Shown: positions 1 through 5,462 of the stretch, piece after piece
How positions within the stretch are numbered: position 1 is the first letter of the stretch
Layout of the letters: every line of letters begins with the position of its first letter
Source of the DNA: Candidatus Aegiribacteria sp.
GTDB lineage: Bacteria > Fermentibacterota > Fermentibacteria > Fermentibacterales > Fermentibacteraceae
Length of the DNA: 5,462 bases
Direction: 5' to 3'
NCBI GenBank assembly: GCA_030634715.1
Contig: DAOWAG010000100.1
Location: 1 to 5,462 of the forward strand
Position numbers and translations under genes: made by a program
Notes under the pieces: model-generated
The model's database searches: none
What the model saw: only the letters and a program-made list of their open reading frames with translations
What the model was told of the DNA's origin: nothing

Positions 1-621
1 AACGACTATTCTGTCTCCGAGAGTCATCGCTTCTGCCTGATCATGTGTGACGTAAATCATCGTTGCTTCAAGTCTGGTGTGAAGACGGCTTAATTCGTTC
101 CGCATCTGTACTCTGAGTTTAGCGTCTAGATTAGAAAGAGGTTCATCAAAGAGGAACACAGACGGATGTCTGACGATTGCTCTGCCAACCGCGACCCTCT
201 GGCGCTGACCGCCTGAAAGCTCTCTTGGCTTCCGATACAGGTAATCCGAGATTCCCAGTATTTCCGCTGTTTCCTTAACATTTTTATTAATCAGTTCTTT
301 AGACATCTTCTTCATTCTCAGAGAGAAGGCCATATTATCAAATACAGTCATATGAGGATACAGAGCGTAATTCTGAAAAACCATAGCAATATCTCTATCC
401 TGCGGCTTCTTATCTCTGACAGACTGATTATTTATAAAGAGTTCTCCTGTTGCAGGCTCTTCCAGTCCTGCAAGCAGCCTGAGTGCTGTTGATTTACCGC
501 AACCGCTGGGCCCCACAAGAACAAGTAATTCACCATCCTTAACCTCAAGATCAAATTCAGCGAGTGCAAGAATATCTTTCTGATAGATTTTACTGATTCC
601 TTCAAATCTCACCGACGCCAA
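1..621 (-). CDS. Sugar ABC transporter ATP-binding protein, MalK/UgpC type (partial, C-terminus outside window)
   Basis: This is the ATPase subunit that powers an inner-membrane ABC importer, in the family serving sugars and glycerol-3-phosphate (MalK, UgpC, MsmK). The window holds 207 residues. Visible motifs are the Walker [10 protein letters not shown] (37-45), Q-loop Q83 in [13 protein letters not shown], signature LSGGQ (135-139), Walker B VFLFDEP with E160, D-loop SNLD (163-166) and switch histidine H193 in [12 protein letters not shown]. The [11 protein letters not shown] and [14 protein letters not shown] blocks are typical of this subfamily. Family members are about 350-370 residues, so the C-terminal regulatory/TOBE part is missing only because the window ends. 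The start is TTG at 621, preceded by AAAGGA (635-630) at 8-base spacing; an in-frame GTG at 612 is the alternative. It lies 23 bases after the lipoprotein stop and is probably co-transcribed. The substrate cannot be read from the ATPase, and such ATPases can be shared among transporters. Confidence 0.95.
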   Translation of the reverse strand, partial: MASVRFEGISKIYQKDILALAEFDLEVKDGELLVLVGPSGCGKSTALRLLAGLEEPATGELFINNQSVRDKKPQDRDIAMVFQNYALYPHMTVFDNMAFSLRMKKMSKELINKNVKETAEILGISDYLYRKPRELSGGQRQRVAVGRAIVRHPSVFLFDEPLSNLDAKLRVQMRNELSRLHTRLEATMIYVTHDQAEAMTLGDRIVV

Positions 622-629
622 TAGTTACT

Positions 630-635
630 TCCTTT
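630..635 (-). promoter_or_regulatory. Ribosome binding site AAAGGA before TTG 621
   Basis: AAAGGA in the 23-base gap lies 8 bases before the TTG start of the ABC ATPase. The gap has no room for a terminator, so read-through from the lipoprotein gene is likely. Confidence 0.65.
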
Positions 636-644
636 CAAAACTGC

Positions 645-1025
645 TCAGTCAAAAATCAGAATAACAGAAACCAGATGATCTCTGAATGCTGCAGTTTCAG
701 GATTCTCCAGATCCCTGATCCACCTGTACCCGTTAACAAGGAATGTGTACCTGTACGAACCAGCGGTTAATTCACTGATATCAAAAGTCCAGAATCCGTT
801 TTCCTGTTTTCTCATCCTGCCGATCAATGGATCGATTAAACCTCCGGGGCTTTCAATCCCACCCCATTCGTTCCAGTCAGAAATTACCTGTACGGAGATG
901 GCTCCGGGCATCCAGAGTAGAAGCTCCCCGCCCTGTTCCTGTGGTTTTTCCATAGGAACAAGGAGAGAACATCCTGAAATAAGAACCACCTGGATCGCGA
1001 TCAGTAATGACAGCTTATTTATCAA
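645..1025 (-). CDS. Small lipoprotein with a CBM48/AMPK-beta-type glycan-binding domain
   Basis: This is a predicted 126-residue lipoprotein. Residues 1-19 form a lipoprotein signal: K4, a hydrophobic stretch, then the lipobox LISGC with acylated Cys19 and Ser at +2. After a short linker, residues about 38-126 match the layout of the CBM48/glycogen-recognition (isoamylase N-terminal-like) E-set fold: VISDWNEW (47-54), NGFWTFDISEL (76-86), then GSYRYTFLVNGYRW (89-102) and RDLENPE (104-110). W54 and W102 fall where AMPK-beta has its two glycogen-stacking tryptophans; the lysine of the YKF motif is Thr94 here. There is no catalytic domain, so it probably binds or organises a glycan rather than cutting it. 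I chose TTG at 1025: it overlaps the upstream stop as TTGA, has GAGAGGG (1040-1034) 8 bases upstream, and puts the signal at the N-terminus. A start at 1136 would bury the signal 37 residues in. The ligand is unknown. Confidence 0.8.
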   Translation of the reverse strand: MINKLSLLIAIQVVLISGCSLLVPMEKPQEQGGELLLWMPGAISVQVISDWNEWGGIESPGGLIDPLIGRMRKQENGFWTFDISELTAGSYRYTFLVNGYRWIRDLENPETAAFRDHLVSVILIFD

Positions 1026-2284
1026 TGCAGAAGCCCTCTCAGGTTTATAATCAGAATCACGTCGTTTCCCTGTTCCCAGTGAATTCCAATCAGACCAGAC
1101 ACCGGTCCAATAGCAGTCGAGATATCCAACCTGCACGCGGGATTCATACTACCGTCAACATCCGCGGAAACCGTCAGTTCCGCAGAAACATCCTCCCTTG
1201 GTGTGCAGGATGCTATTCCTGTTAATCTCGTACTGTCTTCCAGAATCTCCATTCTTAATCCAGCTGAAGCAAGGGGATCAGCCGTGCCGGCCCCGAACAC
1301 TGCTCTGTAATCTCCATCAGCGTAAGCGTCAAACTCAATATCCCAGATGACCGACGATTCGGATACCATTGCTGCGGTGGCTGATACTCCACTTAGGCTA
1401 TCACTGTTAAGATCAAGCATACCGATTATTCCAGCGCTGGCGATGTACCTTGCGGATCTAAGATATGCTCCCAGTTTGAGTAATCTCTGACCTGGAACAA
1501 AGGCATCTCCCGGAGCTGAGAACTCCTCTCCGGCAAATGAAATCGCAGGAACAATTTCAATTTCTCCCCAACCGGTAGTGAATGGGCTGAAATCACGGAT
1601 TTCCCCTGCAACTGCCCATTTACCCTTCTCTCCTTCAGCTCCCGCGATAATCACCCATGGTTCGAAATATCTGAAATCACTTCTGATAGATAGAGCATTC
1701 AGTACAATGTTATTATCCAGTGGAGATTCCGAGGAATGATAGTGTACCCGAGAATACGAAATGCCGGCAAAACCCATCCATGGTGAATGAATATTCAATT
1801 GTGTAAGGGTGTCAGCACCTGTTCGCTGAATTAAGTATTCTCCATTGAATCCCAGAATTCCTCCGCTCTGAAAACCGTATCCCTGCAGAGAATCGATATC
1901 CACCCATCCCCATTCCACAAGCGGTTCCCTGAGACCCGGAACAAATGGCTGTCGATCATGGAGATACAGGCCTGCGCCAACCCATGGAGTACCTGGCCAT
2001 TTCACCGATGCTCTGGCTCTGCGAAAAATAAATGTTCCCGTAGAATCACTATTGAGCGCACCGGTAATGAGAAAATCAACTTCTTCTGATTCTGCCATTA
2101 AGCTAAGTGCCGCATCTAGGTAGGTACTATCAATTACAGGATGGTTTCCAGCCCATCTACCACTCCCCGTTGTTGAAACCAGGCATTCCCAGCCCATAGA
2201 CCAGCCATCCGGTAATAAAGCGATATCGGAAGAATCGGGAGCCATCGACAGCAGAACAAGCAGAACGGAAACGAAAGCACTCAC
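1022..2284 (-). CDS. Secreted beta-rich protein of unknown family, possible outer-membrane barrel
   Basis: I do not recognise the family of this 420-residue protein. The N-terminus (MSAFVSVLLVLLSMAPDS) is a hydrophobic export signal with probable cleavage near residue 15; it has no Lys or Arg before the hydrophobic core, which is unusual. No other membrane helix is visible. The mature part is rich in Gly, Ser, Asp and aromatic residues, with many short alternating polar/hydrophobic runs separated by Asp/Ser/Gly turns (for example 99-110, 192-214, 266-291, 311-331, 366-375), as in a beta-barrel or beta-sheet surface protein. The N-terminal half holds most of the tryptophans (W28, W32, W44, W96, W101, W125, W127, W169). 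The C-terminus ends in an aliphatic strand (VILIINL) followed by RGLLH, not the terminal Phe of classical porins. The start is GTG at 2284, sharing GTGA with the upstream stop, with GGAGG (2295-2291) at 6-base spacing. Position between a PorV-like protein and a glycan-binding lipoprotein suggests an envelope role linked to the glycan. Confidence 0.85.
   Translation of the reverse strand: MSAFVSVLLVLLSMAPDSSDIALLPDGWSMGWECLVSTTGSGRWAGNHPVIDSTYLDAALSLMAESEEVDFLITGALNSDSTGTFIFRRARASVKWPGTPWVGAGLYLHDRQPFVPGLREPLVEWGWVDIDSLQGYGFQSGGILGFNGEYLIQRTGADTLTQLNIHSPWMGFAGISYSRVHYHSSESPLDNNIVLNALSIRSDFRYFEPWVIIAGAEGEKGKWAVAGEIRDFSPFTTGWGEIEIVPAISFAGEEFSAPGDAFVPGQRLLKLGAYLRSARYIASAGIIGMLDLNSDSLSGVSATAAMVSESSVIWDIEFDAYADGDYRAVFGAGTADPLASAGLRMEILEDSTRLTGIASCTPREDVSAELTVSADVDGSMNPACRLDISTAIGPVSGLIGIHWEQGNDVILIINLRGLLH
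1034..1040 (-). promoter_or_regulatory. Ribosome binding site GAGAGGG before TTG 1025
   Basis: GAGAGGG sits 8 bases before the TTG start of the lipoprotein, within the last codons of the upstream gene. It decides the start in favour of the short 126-residue form. Confidence 0.7.
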
Positions 2285-3039
2285 AAGAATCCTCCAGGAG
2301 AGAACGATATGCCCAGAACCTGTCTATTGTCATTATTCTGAAGCATGACAGTCCAGTCAACTTTGAAAGAATTGAAGTAAGCCGAAAGGCCGGCATTCCA
2401 GGATATTCCATCTGAACCAGATCTGACGGAAAGCCAGTCATTTATCACCAGGTCAAAGCCGAATGAAGGCCTTCTGTCTTTTACTGAGAAGTGCCCTCGG
2501 AATCCTCTGTGAAATACAGTTGAAAAACCGTAACCGATCTCTCGATCGCGAAGTTTCTCTCCGAACAGTCTTAAATTTGAACAATTAACACCGATTGCGA
2601 CAGTCGGGAATATCGAGAATTGAAGTCCCAGCGAAGCTGAAAGCATATTCTCGGATTCTGTTTCATCAGTTAACGCAAATCCGAGAGATGCTCCAACAGA
2701 AATACTTGGTCCGAAGACACCCTCCATGAATCCCACAGGATCTCCACGAAGTGTTTCAGCGATACTGACAGATACGTCAAGAGTATCAGGATCTGATTCG
2801 GATCGAGTCCATCCCAGTCCGGCTCCATAGTGATACGAACCGGCTTCTGTAGCTGCAACAGCATAAATGCCATTGTTATCCGCATCACTTGCGACCGCAT
2901 ATACAGCGTATTGAGTATCCGTAATACGAACGAGTCCAGCGGGTGCATAAAGACAGGAAGCGGCATCATCAGAGTATGCGTATGGATAGCATGCAGACCC
3001 GGATACTCCAGGACCGGGCGCAAATGAGACTAATGACAC
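2281..3039 (-). CDS. PorV/PorQ-like outer-membrane protein (start uncertain: GTG 3039 or CTG 3057)
   Basis: The protein has 252 residues from GTG 3039, or 258 from CTG 3057. Near the N-terminus SDDAASCLYAPAGL (23-36) resembles the D-D-A-x-x-x-Y-x-N-P-A-G-L block of PorV/PorQ and FadL-like outer-membrane barrels. The rest is alternating strands with Gly/aromatic ends. The C-terminal pattern (WLSVRSGSDG, then FNSFKVDWTV, then VLGISFSP) matches how that group closes its barrel. In Bacteroidota PorV acts with type IX secretion and surface glycan attachment; that role is not shown here. From GTG 3039 the signal peptide is short (MSLVSFAPG) and no ribosome site precedes it. Reading on upstream adds six codons giving MILLLIVSLVSFAPG, a far better export signal, starting at a CTG that overlaps the previous stop as CTGA and follows AGAGGGG. 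No ATG, GTG or TTG occurs in frame between 3039 and the preceding in-frame stop. Family assignment is moderate, gene reality high. Confidence 0.7.
   Translation of the reverse strand: MSLVSFAPGPGVSGSACYPYAYSDDAASCLYAPAGLVRITDTQYAVYAVASDADNNGIYAVAATEAGSYHYGAGLGWTRSESDPDTLDVSVSIAETLRGDPVGFMEGVFGPSISVGASLGFALTDETESENMLSASLGLQFSIFPTVAIGVNCSNLRLFGEKLRDREIGYGFSTVFHRGFRGHFSVKDRRPSFGFDLVINDWLSVRSGSDGISWNAGLSAYFNSFKVDWTVMLQNNDNRQVLGISFSPGGFL
2291..2295 (-). promoter_or_regulatory. Ribosome binding site GGAGG before GTG 2284
   Basis: A perfect GGAGG lies 6 bases before the GTG start of the 420-residue beta-rich protein, inside the last codons of the PorV-like gene. It fixes GTG 2284 as the start despite the uncharged N-terminus of the signal peptide. 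Confidence 0.85.
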
Positions 3040-3053
3040 AATAAGAAGTAGAA

Positions 3054-4445
3054 TCAGTACGCCCCTCTTCCCCTGAAGATAGTAACAAGTGTTTTCATCA
3101 GAATTGTAAAATCAAGCATCAGTGACTGATTTCTAATGTAGTAGTAATCATATTCCAGGTTATCGTGCAGGGGAAGCTCTTTTCTTCCCATTATCTGCCA
3201 CATTCCGGTCAGGCCAGGTTTTACATCCAGCCTGTGACGCTGCCATGCGTTGTACTCTTTCACGATAAAGGTCATCTCGGGTCTTGGTCCAACAAGACTC
3301 ATTTCACCCCGGATGACATTGAACAGCTGCGGAAGTTCATCAAGACTGGTTCTTCTGAGAAATTTTCCGGTTCGTGTAACTCTTGTATCATCCATGGATA
3401 CAGGAGCAACCTCATACTCACTCGAGTCAGGTTTCATCGTTCTGAATTTCAGCAGAGTGAATTCCTTCCCCTTCAATCCAACCCTTCTCTGTTTGAAGAT
3501 CGGTGATCCCTTGCCGGTAATAAGCAGAATCAGATACAGAACAGCCATCAAAGGAAAAAGAAGGACTGCCATGAAAAGGGAAATTAGAATATCCGTTGTT
3601 CTCTTTGTGATTTTGTGCAGTATCCCAGGCTCGCCGTAACCGATTTCAATTATTGGCAGTTTTACCAGATCATCCAGATCCGTTCCGCTGATGGCGATCT
3701 CAAACAGATCGGTTACAAGTCGAAAATGAACTTCATTACCGGTAACGTTCGATATTATGGAGAGCATTTCAGAGCGATCAAGTTCTGGTGCTGCGAAAAA
3801 TACTTCATCCACCTTCAGAATATTAATCTGTTCAACCAGATCCGAAAGAGATGCAACAATTGGTATACCCTCAAATTCATCAATCCCGGTATCTCCCGGA
3901 GATACGACACCAATAATCTCCGGAGCCTTCCCCGGAAGTCTTAACAGGGCTGATATCACCCTTGAAGCAACTTCTCCCGTGCCAACAACCAGAATCTTCG
4001 ATACTTCCGCAATGGGAGCTATGATCTGCGCAATCCTTCTTCCGATAAATCGAGTGACAGCAGCAACAGGGATTGAAATTCCGATAAACATGAAAAGCAT
4101 TATTCTTGAATAATCCATTCGCACAAGATAACTCGCTGCCATCAGCGCAACAGCAAGATACAAAAGGGCTTTCATGAGTTTCTGCAGTTCACCAAGGCTT
4201 CCAAGGTATCGCTTAGGCATATAAAGTCCGGTTCGGGCAAAGGAGATCAGCCACAGTAGAGCAACAACCGGCAGAACCATGATATAGGTATTGAAAGAAT
4301 GGTGAAATTCAGGCAGCATGGTTCTAAGGAAAGAAGTCCTCAGAAACCAGGTCAGAACGAAAGCAACCGGTATTGCAATCGCATCAGCAAAAACCAGCAG
4401 TACGCTGAGAACTCTATCTGCTCTTCTAACCGGTACGAATTTCAT
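3054..4445 (-). CDS. Polyprenyl-phosphate sugar-1-phosphate transferase (WcaJ/WbaP-type initiating enzyme)
   Basis: This inner-membrane enzyme moves a sugar-1-phosphate from a nucleotide sugar to undecaprenyl phosphate, the first committed step of exopolysaccharide, capsule or O-antigen synthesis. It has 463 residues, the usual length of the long, multi-helix form. Four N-terminal hydrophobic helices (about 12-34, 52-70, 90-108, 115-133) precede a soluble Rossmann-like CoA_binding_3 region (KILVVGTGEVASR at 150-162, to about 270). A membrane-associated helix (283-310) leads into the bacterial sugar transferase domain: PIFKQRRVGLKGKEF (315-329), LLKFRTM, then FLRRTSLDELPQLFNVIRGE with catalytic-type D369-E370, SLVGPRPE (383-390), KPGLTGMWQI (409-418) and the YDYYYIRNQSLMLD tail. 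The sugar cannot be told from sequence. The start is ATG 4445 in an ATGA overlap with the glycosyltransferase stop; the open frame to 4757 is only shadow, since it would overlap that gene by about 300 bases and precede the first helix with unrelated residues. Confidence 0.95.
   Translation of the reverse strand: MKFVPVRRADRVLSVLLVFADAIAIPVAFVLTWFLRTSFLRTMLPEFHHSFNTYIMVLPVVALLWLISFARTGLYMPKRYLGSLGELQKLMKALLYLAVALMAASYLVRMDYSRIMLFMFIGISIPVAAVTRFIGRRIAQIIAPIAEVSKILVVGTGEVASRVISALLRLPGKAPEIIGVVSPGDTGIDEFEGIPIVASLSDLVEQINILKVDEVFFAAPELDRSEMLSIISNVTGNEVHFRLVTDLFEIAISGTDLDDLVKLPIIEIGYGEPGILHKITKRTTDILISLFMAVLLFPLMAVLYLILLITGKGSPIFKQRRVGLKGKEFTLLKFRTMKPDSSEYEVAPVSMDDTRVTRTGKFLRRTSLDELPQLFNVIRGEMSLVGPRPEMTFIVKEYNAWQRHRLDVKPGLTGMWQIMGRKELPLHDNLEYDYYYIRNQSLMLDFTILMKTLVTIFRGRGAY
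3055..3068 (-). promoter_or_regulatory. Ribosome binding site and candidate CTG start for the PorV-like gene
   Basis: AGAGGGG (3068-3062) lies 4 to 6 bases, depending on how it pairs, before CTG (3057-3055). The CTG shares CTGA with the stop of the sugar transferase. By contrast the bases just before GTG 3039 are pyrimidine-rich with no Shine-Dalgarno-like run. The arrangement supports initiation at CTG, or an ATG misread or mutated to CTG. Confidence 0.5.
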
Positions 4446-5422
4446 TCTGCCGCCTTTCCGGCGGTAAATATACCCAAGAGTATCCCAGAAGAAAGCGCAC
4501 ACCCACGCCATATTACAAAAAGAGGAAGAATGGGAGCAAGAGATGGTTCCTTCCCGGCGGCTATCAACGTTAGAGGAATCGAAGAGATGAAGATGCATCC
4601 GACCCACACTCCTGCGTACAATGGATATCCCATTAATGACAGTATAAAAACAACAGGAAGAAGCATACAAAGTATGATCTGAAGTTTCAGCGTGAATGGA
4701 GTGTAGGAGCCTCCCCCCGTCATGTTCGGAAACTTCCTGAGAACTTTTATTCTCCATCTGCCCCTTGATACTTTCATTCGGAAGTATGCTCCCCAGGTGT
4801 CTCTGTGTTTATGAGCAACAAGAGCATCCGGCTCAAACTTAAGACTCATGCCCATGGCTCTGATACGATACGAAAGATCTACATCCTCGTGATCGGGCAT
4901 TGGGAACGACTCATCGAATCCTGCCACACGCTCCAGAGCTTCTCTTCTGAAGGCTGCGGAATAAGTGTCAACGAGATCTATATCTTCCTGTTTTGATAAC
5001 AACCGGTATCTTTCCATAAATTCGATCTGCGCCAGTCTCTGTATAATCAGTGATCCTCCATTTGAGTAAGCACCTTTTACAGCATCAGCTCCTTCTTCAA
5101 GGGCACTGAGCATTTTTGCAGCCCAGTCTGCCTCAGGTACGCAATCCGAGTCGGTAAACAGTATGTACTCCGCATTGGATGATCTCCATCCTCTGTTCCG
5201 TGCGGAGGCAGGACCAGAGTGCGATCCTTCCACTATCAGATCGGCCTTCTCTTCTACCTGAGGAGGAAGGGGATTTCCACCATCAAGGGAAACGATAATT
5301 TGGAGATTCTTTCTGATTGACTGAGAATCGAGAGCCTCAAGGCATCCAATAAGCTTTTCGGAATCATTGTAACTTGGAATGATGACACTTGCTCGAACAG
5401 TCGAACTCGTGGAATCGTTCAC
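4442..5422 (-). CDS. Family-2 glycosyltransferase with C-terminal membrane helices
   Basis: The 326-residue protein is a GT-A fold, inverting family-2 glycosyltransferase, which adds a sugar from a nucleotide donor to a growing glycan or lipid-linked acceptor. The N-terminal strand SVIIPSYND (12-20) binds nucleotide in this family; SLDGG (45-49) and ASARNRGW (72-79) follow. The metal-binding DxD is D91-S-D93 in LFTDSDCVP. HEDVDLSYRIRAMG (178-191) carries the ED motif expected to supply the catalytic base. AHKHR (203-207) resembles the H-x-H/R block seen after it in many members. Three hydrophobic segments follow (about 247-265, 268-289, 296-319), anchoring the enzyme in the inner membrane. 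The start is GTG 5422 with GAGG (5431-5428) 5 bases upstream; no other ATG, GTG or TTG lies in frame between it and the window edge. Its stop overlaps the sugar transferase start. Donor and acceptor are unknown. Confidence 0.93.
   Translation of the reverse strand: MNDSTSSTVRASVIIPSYNDSEKLIGCLEALDSQSIRKNLQIIVSLDGGNPLPPQVEEKADLIVEGSHSGPASARNRGWRSSNAEYILFTDSDCVPEADWAAKMLSALEEGADAVKGAYSNGGSLIIQRLAQIEFMERYRLLSKQEDIDLVDTYSAAFRREALERVAGFDESFPMPDHEDVDLSYRIRAMGMSLKFEPDALVAHKHRDTWGAYFRMKVSRGRWRIKVLRKFPNMTGGGSYTPFTLKLQIILCMLLPVVFILSLMGYPLYAGVWVGCIFISSIPLTLIAAGKEPSLAPILPLFVIWRGCALSSGILLGIFTAGKAAE
4446..4464 (-). promoter_or_regulatory. Ribosome binding site of the sugar transferase inside a small hairpin
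   Basis: Read on the minus strand, CCGCC (4464-4460), a GGAAA loop and GGCGG (4454-4450) can form a five-pair GC stem four bases before ATG 4445. The 3' arm is also the purine-rich Shine-Dalgarno-like element. The stem lies within the last codons of the glycosyltransferase, so a ribosome finishing that gene would open it. This fits translational coupling; the fold is inferred from pairing only. Confidence 0.5.
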
Positions 5423-5462
5423 TTCCGCCTCGAACTCCTGAAAATATATTTTCTGAATGTTG
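5419..5462 (-). CDS. Possible 3' end of an upstream gene (13 codons and stop)
   Basis: One minus-strand frame entering from the window edge reads TFRKYIFRSSRRK and stops with TGA at 5421-5419, which overlaps the GTG start of the glycosyltransferase as GTGA. Such a basic tail would suit many proteins and identifies none. The main support is that it repeats the four-base stop/start overlap seen at the other junctions. A 13-codon open frame is also expected by chance, so this is tentative. Confidence 0.35.
   Translation of the reverse strand, partial: TFRKYIFRSSRRK
5440..5453. repeat. Perfect 14-base AT-rich palindrome
   Basis: GAAAATATATTTTC is its own reverse complement, 17 bases upstream of the glycosyltransferase start. 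It could be an operator-like site or simply chance in an AT-rich patch inside the end of an upstream gene. No promoter elements can be assigned with confidence. Confidence 0.4.

Noticed and set aside
622..644. Possible terminator between the lipoprotein and the ABC ATPase
   Set aside because: There are only 23 bases, with no stem followed by a T-run; the gap is accounted for by the ribosome binding site.
1026..1136. N-terminal extension of the lipoprotein to 163 residues
   Set aside because: It would bury the lipoprotein signal 37 residues inside and overlap the upstream gene by over 100 bases; TTG 1025 has a good ribosome site and a four-base overlap.
745..1225. Two plus-strand open frames (745-1050 and 1007-1225)
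   Set aside because: They lie opposite the lipoprotein and beta-protein genes, have no recognisable domain and read as low-complexity antisense translation.
1426..1611. 61-residue minus-strand open frame
   Set aside because: It is nested out of frame inside the 420-residue gene, without a supporting feature.
2157..3027. Minus-strand frames 2157-2441 and 2670-3023 and plus-strand frame 2830-3027
   Set aside because: They are embedded in other frames of the PorV-like and beta-protein genes, with no motif or ribosome site to support them.
4446..4757. Open-frame extension that would make the sugar transferase 567 residues
   Set aside because: It overlaps the well-supported glycosyltransferase for its whole length, its residues do not resemble the family N-terminus, and ATG 4445 has a ribosome site and the expected 463-residue length.
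3165..4996. Several plus-strand open frames of 63 to 129 residues
   Set aside because: All are antisense to the two glycan-synthesis genes, whose family motifs are clear; none shows a domain of its own.
1..5462. tRNA, rRNA, CRISPR, transposon or phage attachment features
   Set aside because: No cloverleaf-like segments, regularly spaced direct repeats, terminal inverted repeats or transposase motifs were seen; coding sequence fills nearly the whole window.

Overview
The window is a compact, one-directional gene cluster. Every supportable gene lies on the minus strand, so it reads from high to low coordinates. There are no RNA genes, mobile elements, CRISPR arrays or long gaps; the only intergenic space between complete genes is 23 bases (622-644). 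Base composition is moderate (mid-40s % GC by eye). The organism is a diderm bacterium: there is an outer-membrane-type barrel protein resembling the PorV/PorQ group, a second secreted beta-rich protein and a lipoprotein. PorV/PorQ-like proteins are common in Bacteroidota, Fibrobacterota and related candidate phyla, so an FCB-group or nearby uncultured lineage is a reasonable but unproven guess.

Order of transcription: (i) a possible 13-codon tail of an unseen gene (5419-5462); (ii) a family-2 glycosyltransferase with C-terminal membrane helices (4442-5422); (iii) a polyprenyl-phosphate sugar-1-phosphate transferase of the WcaJ/WbaP type (3054-4445), which puts the first sugar on the lipid carrier; (iv) a PorV-like outer-membrane protein (2281 to 3039 or 3057); (v) an unrecognised secreted beta-rich protein of about 420 residues (1022-2284); (vi) a small lipoprotein made almost entirely of a CBM48/AMPK-beta-type carbohydrate-binding fold (645-1025); (vii) the N-terminal 207 residues of a MalK/UgpC-type sugar ABC transporter ATPase (1-621), cut by the window edge.

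The first two complete genes make and extend a lipid-linked glycan at the inner membrane. The next three are exported and could sit in the outer membrane or on the surface, one with a glycan-binding fold. I infer an exopolysaccharide, O-antigen or surface-glycan operon with its own envelope proteins. The ABC ATPase may belong to it or may begin a separate sugar-uptake unit.

The most unusual sequence feature is the way the genes are joined. Consecutive genes share the four bases NTGA, in which the last three are the stop of the upstream gene and the first three the start of the next. The junctions read GTGA (5422, tentative), ATGA (4445), CTGA (3057, requiring a CTG start), GTGA (2284) and TTGA (1025). 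Only one of the six genes begins with ATG. This points to tight translational coupling, and it bears on the correct start of the PorV-like gene, whose signal peptide only looks complete if translation begins at the CTG.
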